Shown: piece after piece, positions 1-7,278 of the stretch
Layout of the letters: the number at the start of each line of letters is the position of its first letter
Numbering within the stretch: position 1 is the stretch's first letter
NCBI GenBank assembly: GCA_046757645.1
Contig: JBHHYS010000037.1
Coordinates: 1-24,387 of the forward strand
Reading direction: 5' to 3'
Origin: JBHHYS01 sp046757645
GTDB lineage: Bacteria; Acidobacteriota; Terriglobia; Acidiferrales; 2-02-FULL-67-57
DNA: 24,387 bases
The notes under the pieces: generated by a model
What the model saw: only the letters and a program-made list of their open reading frames with translations
Told to the model about the DNA's origin: nothing
Databases searched by the model: none
Program-made: the position numbers and the translations under genes

Positions 1-924
1 GTGGCCGTTCAGCCTGGCGCCGGGGACGAGCTCGCGGATACCCGCCTCCAACTTGTCCCGCAGGTGTCGCACGTGGTCACCGTTCCGTACGGCGCCGAGC
101 TGCGCCAGCTCGGCGGCCTTTCCCATCCCCACGATGGCGGGCACATTCTCCGTGCCCGCCCGCAGGCCGTGTTCCTGTTGTCCGCCGTGCACCAGGGATT
201 CCAGCTCCACCCCTTTTCGCACATAGAGCGCACCGATGCCTTTGGGTCCGTGGAACTTGTGTCCCGAGAGAGTGAGCAAATCCACCCCCAGCGCCTCCAC
301 ATCCATGGGTATCTTGCTGGCCGCCTGCACGGCGTCGGTGTGGAAGAGGGCGCCGCGCTCATGGGCCAGCTGGCACAGGTCGTTGATGGGCATGATGGTG
401 CCCACCTCGTTGTTCGCCATCATCACAGATACCAGCAGAGTGTCATCGCTCAAGGCCTCTTCCAGTTTGGCGGGGGCGAGCCAACCGCCGGTGTCCACCC
501 TGAGATAGGTGACCTTGAAACCCTGCTGTTCGAGGAACCGGCAGCAGCCCAGGATGGCCGGATGCTCCACCTGGGTGGTGATGATGTGGTTGGCTTTCTT
601 CCGGTGGGCAAAAGCCACCCCTTTCAGGGCCAGATTAGCGGCCTCGGAACCGCCCCCGGTAAAGACGATCCGCCGCGGCCTACAGTGGAGTAACTGAGCT
701 AGCTGACGCCGGGCTTTTTCCATCCCCTCTCGGGCTTGCCGTCCCAACTCGTGGATGCTGGAGGGATTGCCGTGTTCCGCCTCTAGATAGAGGAACATCG
801 CCTCCTGCACCGCTGGGTCCACCGGGGTGGTGGCGTTGTTGTCCAGGTAGATGCGTCGCTTCGGCTTCCTGGGGGGTTGACGAACGACCCCGGGCCCGCA
901 CCCCACCCTCTTTTTACTCACCAT
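1..924 (-). other. Cysteine desulfurase domain (group I, NifS/IscS-like), with possible internal start
   Basis: This is the C-terminal half of the fused frame, listed separately because it may also be made alone. Cysteine desulfurases take sulfur from cysteine as an enzyme persulfide, releasing alanine, to feed Fe-S cluster, thiolation or molybdoenzyme maturation pathways. Visible family features are YLDNNATTP, the His of VEHPAIL that stacks on PLP, HTDAVQAASK (the Asp/Gln PLP contacts), the PLP Schiff-base Lys in SGHKFHGPKG, and GLRAGTENV. An ATG at 924 lies ten bases after GAGGA (935-939), so internal initiation is possible. A protein starting there would carry an unusual basic extension of about 25 residues before the conserved strand. 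Roughly the last 80 residues, including the persulfide Cys, are beyond base 1. Confidence 0.75.
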
Positions 925-3114
925 GGAACGGGTTTCCTCGGTTCCGGCTTCCACCTTCACCACATCACACAGCAGCGCCTTGTACACCGGGAATCCTGAG
1001 ATGGGGTCGTAGTTGGTGATGTCCGTCAGCTCGTTCACGTTGGCGTGCTGCCAAGCCGGCGGGCCCACCGGCCCCCCTCCGCCCATGTTGGCCTCAATCG
1101 CTCCCTGCACAATGTCCTCGGTGACCCGGGCCCGGAACCCTACCGCGCCCCGAGCCGTTCGCACCTCCACGAGATCGCCGCTCTCTATGCCCCGCGCCGC
1201 GGCGTCGGCCGGATTCAGCTCCACGGTGGGCTCGGGATTGTCCGCGACCAAGCCCTCGATCCCGTGATGCTGGGAGCGGAAGTCCGTATGGGGCCGGGCA
1301 CCGGAGTTGAATACCAGCGGGAACTGCGTTGCCACCTCCGGTCGGGTTCGGGGTCCTTCGATGGGCTCCGTGTAGTTGGGCAATGGCTCGTAGCCGTAGT
1401 CGGCCAGAATGCTGGAGGCGATCTCGAACTTGGCCGAGGGGGTGTCGAAGCCCGGTTTTCCGTCCGATCGCAGACCGCCCTTCTCCCACTTGCGGTACTC
1501 CATCATGGGCGTGGCAATCTTCACCACGCCGCCCTGGGCGCGCACCTGCTCCAGGGTGAATCCGGAACCTTTGACCACCTGCCGCAACAGTTCCTCCTCG
1601 GTCTGAGGGTAGAGATGGCCGTAGCCCAATCGCTGGGCCAACTCCGCCATGATTAGGTAGTCGTTGCGGGCCTCCCCCACCGGTTCGATGAGGCGCTCCC
1701 GCAGACGGAAGATGGGTCCATAGGTCATGTAGGACTCTATCTCGAACATGGTGGTGGCGGGCAGCACTAGGTCCACATAGGCCGCGTCCGCGGTGAGCTG
1801 CCGATCGATACTGACCAGGAAGTCCAGCTTCGACAAGGTCTCCCGCCAGAGCGGGGTTTGGGGCCAGGAGGTGAGCAGCGAAGCCCCGTGAATTATCAGG
1901 CCCCGAATGGGGTAGGGTTTTCCTCGAAGCACGGCATCGATCAGGCCGCTGGCATGGGACTCCCCTCGGTAATTGGTGTAGATGGGAAACTTGTCCCGCG
2001 CCACGGCTCGGTCGACATCTGGGTTCGGCAGGTTCCCCGCACGGTTGATGGGGAAATGGGAGTTCGCCATGGCCAGCACCAAGCCGCCGGGCACGTCCAG
2101 TTGTCCGGCCAGAGCCCACAGGGTGAGCACGGCCCGAATGGCCTGCACGCCGCTGTTGGAGTACTCCAACCCGGTGTACATCACCGGCGCGGCGCCCCGG
2201 GCATGGCAGATGCGCCGGGCCAGGCGCCGAATCGTCTCCGCGGGTACGCCGGTGAGGGGCTCCACCACCTCCGGGCGGAAGTGTTGAACATAGCGAGCCA
2301 GCTCGTCGAATCCCAGCGTCCAGTTCTCCGCGAACTTCTCGTCGTAGAGCTCTTCCTCAACCATCACCTCGATCATGCTCAGGGCCAGGGCACCATCGCT
2401 GCCTGGACGGATGGGAACCCATTCCGCGCCACAACGGGTCACCGTCTCGGTCCGGCGCGGGTCGATGACCACCACCTCCGCGCCCCGCTGCCGCGCCTGT
2501 TCCAGGCGATGCAGGTCCAGCGGCGGAGAGTCTGTGGCCGGGTTGGCTCCCCACACCACCAACACTTCCGCATTCTCGATGTCCGAGAACATGTTGATCA
2601 GCAAGCGCCCCAGGGTCACATGGGGCGCAATCATGGCAAAGCAGACGTAGCAGAGCGCTCCCACCCCCATGGTGTTGGGCGAGCCAAAAGGAAACAAGAC
2701 ACTGGAAGCCGAGGAGACCGCCACCCCTTTCGGTTGGAAGATGTCGCACAGGGAGAGCTCGAAGGCGCCCCGGCCGGTGTAGATCGCCACGGCCTCCGGC
2801 CCGGATTCCTCCCGAATCTTGTTTAGCTGTTTCACCATAATCTCGTAGGCTTCATCCCAGGTGATCCGGGCAAACTCGTAGGTGCCCTTGGGGCCGACCC
2901 TTTTTTGGGGATAGGGTACCCGATGTTGCGAGTAGATGATTTCCGGTGCATGCTCTCCGCGGCGGCAAATCATCCCCAACGGGTGTCCTTCATCAGCGGC
3001 GATGGTCTCGAGCTTCCCCTCCCGGATGCCCACCTTGACCCAGCAGCCGGCCGGGCAGATGCCGCAGATGCCATGCTTTTCCACCAGTTCCCCCGGGCGC
3101 TTAACCGCCACCAT
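1..3114 (-). CDS. Molybdopterin-dependent oxidoreductase fused to cysteine desulfurase (3' end beyond window)
   Basis: One open frame of 1038 codons runs off base 1 with no stop. ATG at 3114 is preceded by GAGGAGG seven bases away and by an in-frame TGA at 3127-3129, so the start is firm. Residues 1 to about 722 form a Mo/W-bisPGD (MopB) enzyme: a 4Fe-4S site at Cys17, Cys20, Cys24 and Cys50; GSPN followed by Cys155, which aligns with the Sec/Cys metal ligand of formate dehydrogenase; and a C-terminal dinucleotide-binding domain. No signal peptide is seen, so it is probably cytoplasmic. A basic, Pro-rich linker (about 723-754) leads into a NifS/IscS-type cysteine desulfurase (YLDNNATTP at 756-764, SGHKFHGPKG with PLP Lys953). 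The desulfurase catalytic Cys loop lies outside the window. The substrate is unknown; the oxidoreductase half resembles the PsrA/PhsA and acetylene hydratase branch. The fusion is seen directly. Sulfur delivery in cis to the cofactor or the cluster is inference. Confidence 0.9.
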   Translation of the reverse strand, partial: MVAVKRPGELVEKHGICGICPAGCWVKVGIREGKLETIAADEGHPLGMICRRGEHAPEIIYSQHRVPYPQKRVGPKGTYEFARITWDEAYEIMVKQLNKIREESGPEAVAIYTGRGAFELSLCDIFQPKGVAVSSASSVLFPFGSPNTMGVGALCYVCFAMIAPHVTLGRLLINMFSDIENAEVLVVWGANPATDSPPLDLHRLEQARQRGAEVVVIDPRRTETVTRCGAEWVPIRPGSDGALALSMIEVMVEEELYDEKFAENWTLGFDELARYVQHFRPEVVEPLTGVPAETIRRLARRICHARGAAPVMYTGLEYSNSGVQAIRAVLTLWALAGQLDVPGGLVLAMANSHFPINRAGNLPNPDVDRAVARDKFPIYTNYRGESHASGLIDAVLRGKPYPIRGLIIHGASLLTSWPQTPLWRETLSKLDFLVSIDRQLTADAAYVDLVLPATTMFEIESYMTYGPIFRLRERLIEPVGEARNDYLIMAELAQRLGYGHLYPQTEEELLRQVVKGSGFTLEQVRAQGGVVKIATPMMEYRKWEKGGLRSDGKPGFDTPSAKFEIASSILADYGYEPLPNYTEPIEGPRTRPEVATQFPLVFNSGARPHTDFRSQHHGIEGLVADNPEPTVELNPADAAARGIESGDLVEVRTARGAVGFRARVTEDIVQGAIEANMGGGGPVGPPAWQHANVNELTDITNYDPISGFPVYKALLCDVVKVEAGTEETRSMVSKKRVGCGPGVVRQPPRKPKRRIYLDNNATTPVDPAVQEAMFLYLEAEHGNPSSIHELGRQAREGMEKARRQLAQLLHCRPRRIVFTGGGSEAANLALKGVAFAHRKKANHIITTQVEHPAILGCCRFLEQQGFKVTYLRVDTGGWLAPAKLEEALSDDTLLVSVMMANNEVGTIMPINDLCQLAHERGALFHTDAVQAASKIPMDVEALGVDLLTLSGHKFHGPKGIGALYVRKGVELESLVHGGQQEHGLRAGTENVPAIVGMGKAAELAQLGAVRNGDHVRHLRDKLEAGIRELVPGARLNGH

Positions 3115-3552
3115 CAGAAAGCCTCCTCACCGGCCTGGGCCAGGGTAAACTATCCGTTGTCAGTCGTGAACTCCACTTGCCGCCCAAAACCTGCGATTCC
3201 CAGCAGCTTCTTGGGTGTGTAAGAAAGCTAGGGAGCCGCGGCCCATCCCTATCGAAATTAGCTTCCGGTTCCCGGTTCGGCACCCGTAGGACTCATTGTT
3301 GAACTCGGCAATGACGCCTGGGGTGTTATTGCAAGTCGCTGCCGGTAATTCCACCGGGTCCATTCGCTTCGGTGCAAGAGCCCATCTCCCCGATAAGCAT
3401 ACATCCATCAAGAGGAGAGAAAACAGGTTCTCGGTCTCTCCCGCCGCCCGCCCCCCGGACAAGGTGCGGGTGTCGGCGCTCCACCTCCGCTATGTTAAAA
3501 TGCGGCTGTAGATTGGTCACGGGTTCGACGCTCGTCCACGGAAAGGGGCTTC
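3115..3552. other. Divergent spacer between the fusion gene and transketolase
   Basis: These 438 bases separate two divergent genes and must hold both promoters. I see no convincing gene or RNA here. Short open frames exist on both strands (3160-3462 minus, 3296-3511 plus), but they lack ribosome sites and recognisable protein features. A TTAAAAT stretch near 3494-3500 could be a -10 element for the transketolase gene, with no good -35 partner. The segment is less G+C rich than its neighbours. Confidence 0.4.
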
Positions 3553-5424
3553 ATGACGAGAAACGAGAAGATAGAGCTGCTGCGGGCGAAAGCCACGCGC
3601 CTGCGCATTCATTCGCTTCGCGCCACCACCGCCGCCGGCTCCGGCCACCCCACCAGTTGCCTTTCGGCCGCCGATCTGGTCAGCGTGCTCTTCTTCCACG
3701 TAATGCGCTACGACCCCAAGAACCCTCGCCACCCTGGCAACGACCGCTTCGTGCTCTCCAAGGGTCACGCGGCGCCGGTGCTCTACGCCGCCTGGGCGGA
3801 GGCGGGGCTGATGCCGGTTGAAAAGCTGATGACGCTGCGGCAGTTCGGCAGCGAGCTCGAAGGCCACCCCACGCCAAACTTTCCCGGGGCGCTGGTGAGT
3901 ACGGGGGCGCTCGGCCAGGGCTTGAGCGTCGGGGCCGGCATGGCCTTTGCGGCCAAACGGGCCGGTGCCGCCTACCGCACCTACGTGCTGCTGGGTGACG
4001 GGGAAACCGCCGAGGGCTCGGTCTGGGAAGCGGCCGCCTTCGCCGGCCACTACAAGCTCTCCAACCTGGTGGCCATCGTGGACGTCAACCGTCTGGGGCA
4101 GAGCGAGCCCACCATGCTCCAGCACAACACCACCACCTACGCCCGGCGCTTCGCCGCTTTCGGCTGGCAGGCGTTTGAAATCGACGGCCACCGCTATGAG
4201 CAGATTTTGCCCGCCTTTGATGAGGCGGCCAAAGTCACCGACAAGCCCGTGGCCATCATCGCCCGCACCTTCAAGGGCAAGGGCGTCTCCTTCCTGGAGA
4301 ACAAGGAGGGCTGGCACGGCAAGGCGGTGAAGAAAGACGATCTGGACAAGGCATTGGCTGAGCTGCCCACTCCCGATGCTTCGGGACGCCCCCGCTCGGT
4401 GGAGATCCCTCGCCCCGCCGCTGCCCCCGCGCCCTTGCCCGCCCCGAAGAAGATGGCGCCGCCCGGATATGATCGGGGCCAGCCGGTGGCCACCCGGGAA
4501 GCCTACGGCACCGCCCTGAAGAAACTTGCCGAAGCCGACCCGCGCATCATCGCCCTGGATGGCGACGTCAAGAACTCGACCTACGCGGAAGTGCTCGCCC
4601 GGGCCCATCCCGAGCGCTTTATTGAATGCTACATCGCTGAGCAGAATATGGTGGGCGTAGCCGTGGGACTGGGCACCGCCGGGCGGGTTCCCTTTGCCTC
4701 CACCTTCGCCTGCTTCCTCACCCGCGCCTACGATTTCATCCGCATGGCGGCCATCTCCCGGGCCAACCTCAAGCTGATGGGCTCGCACGTGGGCGTCTCC
4801 ATCGGCGAAGACGGCGCTTCGCAGATGGGCCTGGAAGACCTGGCGATGATGCGCGCCGTGGCGGGCTCCACGGTCTTCTATCCCTCGGACGCGGTGGCGA
4901 TGGAGCGGCTGGTGGAGCAGGCGGCGCAGCTCCCGGGCATCGTTTACCTGCGCGGCACCCGGATGAAGACCCCGGTGATTTACCCCAACCACGAGGAGTT
5001 TCCCCCCGGGGGCGCGAAAGTCCTCCGCCAGAGCCCGAATGACGCCGTCAGTGTCGTCGCCGCCGGGGTCACCCTGCACGAAGCCCTCAAGGCCTACGAG
5101 GAGCTAAAGAAAGAAGGAGTCCACCTGCGGGTCATCGACCTCTATTCGGTCAAGCCGGTGGATGGCGCGACCCTGCTGGCCGCCGCCCGGGCCACCGGCA
5201 ATACCTTGCTGGTGGTCGAGGACCACTATCCCGAAGGTGGCCTGGGGGAAGCGGTGGCCAGCGCGGTGAGCGAGGAGGGCGTGCGCGTGGTGCGCCTGGC
5301 CGTGCGCCAGCTCCCTACCTCTGGGAAGCCTGCCGAGCTGCTCGCCGCCGCTGGCATCTCCGCCCCCCACATCGCCGACCACGCCCGTGCCCTTGCTAAG
5401 CAAACGGTGGCCACTCGGCGTTGA
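3553..5424 (+). CDS. tkt: Transketolase (animal-type, single chain)
   Basis: The 623-residue protein transfers two-carbon ketol units in the non-oxidative pentose phosphate pathway using thiamine diphosphate and a divalent metal in the cytoplasm. The TPP domain has AGSGHPTS near the N-terminus, SKGHAAPVLYA, GDGE at 148-151 and VDVNRLGQS. The pyrimidine-binding domain has ECYIAEQNM, with Glu363 as the cofactor-activating acid, and GVSIGEDG. The C-terminal domain has VEDHYPEGGLGEAV and SGKPAELL. ATG at 3553 follows AAGGGG at a suitable distance. Length and motif wording match the mammalian enzyme (623 residues, remembered) rather than the roughly 660-residue E. coli TktA type. It stands alone between two divergent or convergent neighbours. 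Assignment is firm. Placement with the animal-like bacterial subgroup is from memory of the sequences. Confidence 0.96.
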   Translation: MTRNEKIELLRAKATRLRIHSLRATTAAGSGHPTSCLSAADLVSVLFFHVMRYDPKNPRHPGNDRFVLSKGHAAPVLYAAWAEAGLMPVEKLMTLRQFGSELEGHPTPNFPGALVSTGALGQGLSVGAGMAFAAKRAGAAYRTYVLLGDGETAEGSVWEAAAFAGHYKLSNLVAIVDVNRLGQSEPTMLQHNTTTYARRFAAFGWQAFEIDGHRYEQILPAFDEAAKVTDKPVAIIARTFKGKGVSFLENKEGWHGKAVKKDDLDKALAELPTPDASGRPRSVEIPRPAAAPAPLPAPKKMAPPGYDRGQPVATREAYGTALKKLAEADPRIIALDGDVKNSTYAEVLARAHPERFIECYIAEQNMVGVAVGLGTAGRVPFASTFACFLTRAYDFIRMAAISRANLKLMGSHVGVSIGEDGASQMGLEDLAMMRAVAGSTVFYPSDAVAMERLVEQAAQLPGIVYLRGTRMKTPVIYPNHEEFPPGGAKVLRQSPNDAVSVVAAGVTLHEALKAYEELKKEGVHLRVIDLYSVKPVDGATLLAAARATGNTLLVVEDHYPEGGLGEAVASAVSEEGVRVVRLAVRQLPTSGKPAELLAAAGISAPHIADHARALAKQTVATRR

Positions 5425-5460
5425 ACAGCTCACTAGGCACCACCATCACTGCTTTTTCCC

Positions 5461-5541
5461 TCACCCCGAGCGTAGTCGAGAGGTCTGCTTGTCCAAGCAC
5501 GGGCCACACAAAAAGCAGATCCCTCGCTCCGCTCGGGATGA
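5461..5541. repeat. Imperfect inverted repeat pair, REP/MITE-like
   Basis: A 30-base arm at 5461-5490 (CACCCCGAGCG...GGTCTGCTT) and a 29-base arm at 5513-5541 (AAGCAGATCCC...CGGGATGA) are imperfect reverse complements separated by 22 bases. Sequences of the form CCTCGCTCCGCTCGGGATGA are frequent dispersed repeats in several high-G+C soil bacterial genomes (recalled, not searched). It lies between the convergent tkt and M16 genes, so a hairpin there could also serve as a transcription end. Confidence 0.7.
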
Positions 5542-5572
5542 CATAGTAGGAAGCCGTAATCTGGAGCGGGTA

Positions 5573-5621
5573 GGGCAAGGGCTTGCCCCTTGCCGACGGA
5601 GGGCGGGCGCACGGCCCGCCC
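5573..5621. terminator. Two GC-rich hairpins between convergent genes
   Basis: GGGCAAG (5573-5579) pairs with CTTGCCC (5582-5588) over a two-base loop, and GGGCGGGC (5601-5608) pairs with GCCCGCCC (5614-5621) over a five-base loop. They stand between the ends of tkt and the minus-strand peptidase gene and could stop transcription from both sides. No T-run follows, so they may instead be dispersed repeat units. Confidence 0.4.
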
Positions 5622-5651
5622 CTCGCTTTCAAGCCGTATCTGCGGTTTGGA

Positions 5652-7259
5652 CTATTCCGGTAGGGCGGCGGTCTTGAACATCTTATCGGCGGGGACGATG
5701 CGGATGCGCTTGCGGGGGATGTCGAGCCAGTAGTAGGCCCAGGCGGCGTCGCGGCGCAGGAGGTCGAGCTTGGCCTGGGGCACCAGGTAAACCTTCTGCC
5801 CGTTCTCTTCTTTGACGTCAATCTGGTAGTCGGCCGGGGACTTCCCCCAGGCGGCTCCCCCGGCGGCAATCGCGGCGGCCAGCTTGGGGGCGACGTCGTC
5901 ATCGGTGACAATGACGTACTTGAGATTGTCCGCCTGCAAGTACTTCTTGATGGCGGCGTTCACCTGGGGGCAACGCACGGCGTCAATCTTCTCCAGATAG
6001 GCGTCCAGGTAGCCCGGCTCCAGCCCGTAGAAGGCGTCGTCCAGCCGTGTGCCCAGCAAGCGGTTCGGGGTCTCCGCCAGGTTCAGGTAGAGCACCCGGG
6101 CTTTGTTTTTGGCCAGGGCGCACTGCTCCTCCCTCAGCCCGGTGCGGATGAAGTTTTCCAGCTCCCAGGTGAGCGCCTTCAGGAGGTGGAGGGCGTAGTC
6201 GTGCTGCACGGGACGAATCCAGATGCTGAAGTACTGGTAGCGCCGAGGGGAGTTGGGGGGCGGGAAGAGGTTGGACGGTCGGCCTTCGAAGTGCTCGATG
6301 TAGGAGTAGTCGCCGTAGTTGTAGCCGCGGGCGGCGCGAATCACCTGGTAGAGGTGGGAAAAGCTGTCCCGGTGGGTCCCGAACCAGATGTTGGCGATGT
6401 AGAGCGGCCAGTAGTCCGCGTCGGCGCGAGTGAGCGGAATGGGAAAGCCGGCGTGCAGCCCGGTGGCGATGGCGTTGGGGAGAGCCACGATGAGCACCTC
6501 GCGCCCCTTAACGCGGGCGGCTTGCTCCGGGGTGCGCCGGGGGAAGGCAGCCGCGTTCACTTGCCCGACGCCCTGCAGCGCCGCCTGCACCTGCTCGACG
6601 ATGCCCGGGTCGGTGCTGCTGACTCCCACCACGATGTTCTCCGGGGTGTAGTAGGTGGCATAGAAGCGGCGCACCGCCTCGGAGGTCACCTGCTCGAGAC
6701 CCTTCTCCGTGCCCAGGTCGGGGTGGGCGTAGCCCGTTCCGGCGTAGATGTAGTTGTCGAGCGCCATCAAGCCCACCAGCTCAATCTGTTCCAGGCGCCC
6801 GGAGCGTATGAGAGTCAGCGTCTCGGCGCGCAGGCGGTCGAGCTCCTTCGCAACGAAGAGCGGTTGGGTGAAGAGCGGGGCGAGCACCTGCTTAACGTAG
6901 GTGTCCAGAACTTCTTTCGGCACGGTCATGGAGAAGGTGGTGCTCTCCTTGCCCACGTCCACGTGGGGATAGGCGCCGCTCCCCCAGGGCCGCGTCATCT
7001 CGGCCAGTTCGTCCTTGGTGACCGGCTTCCGGGGATCGCCGAAGCCGCCTTCGATGAGCATGCGGCCGGTGAGGTAGGCCAGCCCTTCCACGCCTTGGGG
7101 ATCGGCGCCGGCACCTGCTTTCACCATTACCTTGATTTGCAGCAGGGCCGCCGGGGACTCCAGGGTCACCACCGGGGGCGCTTCCGTCCCGGCGAGCGAG
7201 ACGGGGGCGAGCGCCAGCAGCAAGAGAGGGGTCAACAGCCACGCATACGAAGTTCGCAT
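5652..7259 (-). CDS. M16 family peptidase-like protein, zinc site lost (exported)
   Basis: The 535-residue protein has an N-terminal signal peptide (hydrophobic run about 8-22, probable cleavage after SLA) and two M16-type halves, so it should act in the periplasm or at the envelope. Where active M16 enzymes have HxxEH, it reads GLAYLTGRMLIEGG: Tyr62, Gly65 and Arg66 replace His, Glu and His. It is therefore probably the non-catalytic partner of the zinc peptidase encoded 19 bases upstream, as in two-subunit processing peptidases and other bacterial M16 pairs. ATG at 7259 follows GGAGG six bases away. C-terminal landmarks include repeated Tyr/Trp-rich segments such as YAYYWLDIPRKR-like residues near the end. 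Heterodimer formation is inferred from gene pairing and complementary active-site status. Confidence 0.88.
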   Translation of the reverse strand: MRTSYAWLLTPLLLLALAPVSLAGTEAPPVVTLESPAALLQIKVMVKAGAGADPQGVEGLAYLTGRMLIEGGFGDPRKPVTKDELAEMTRPWGSGAYPHVDVGKESTTFSMTVPKEVLDTYVKQVLAPLFTQPLFVAKELDRLRAETLTLIRSGRLEQIELVGLMALDNYIYAGTGYAHPDLGTEKGLEQVTSEAVRRFYATYYTPENIVVGVSSTDPGIVEQVQAALQGVGQVNAAAFPRRTPEQAARVKGREVLIVALPNAIATGLHAGFPIPLTRADADYWPLYIANIWFGTHRDSFSHLYQVIRAARGYNYGDYSYIEHFEGRPSNLFPPPNSPRRYQYFSIWIRPVQHDYALHLLKALTWELENFIRTGLREEQCALAKNKARVLYLNLAETPNRLLGTRLDDAFYGLEPGYLDAYLEKIDAVRCPQVNAAIKKYLQADNLKYVIVTDDDVAPKLAAAIAAGGAAWGKSPADYQIDVKEENGQKVYLVPQAKLDLLRRDAAWAYYWLDIPRKRIRIVPADKMFKTAALPE

Positions 7260-7278
7260 CTTGCGCCTCCGCTCCGAG

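Noticed and set aside
1..693. Plus-strand frame open from the first base
   Set aside because: It is antisense to the cysteine desulfurase domain, whose motifs are unmistakable on the minus strand.
900..960. The oxidoreductase/desulfurase junction as two separate genes or a sequencing error
   Set aside because: There is no stop in the frame and both sides keep their conserved residues up to a plausible linker. An error that removed a stop cannot be fully excluded without reads, so this is kept as the main test of the fusion.
3220..3300. tRNA-like GGTTCGG segment
   Set aside because: No cloverleaf arms or matching acceptor stem could be drawn on either strand.
3517..5079. Open frame of about 520 codons on the minus strand opposite transketolase
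   Set aside because: It is Gly/His/Val-rich with no recognisable motifs and is a by-product of high G+C codon bias in the transketolase gene.
5573..5621. Strong intrinsic terminator
   Set aside because: The hairpins are stable but have no T-run, so they are reported only as tentative.
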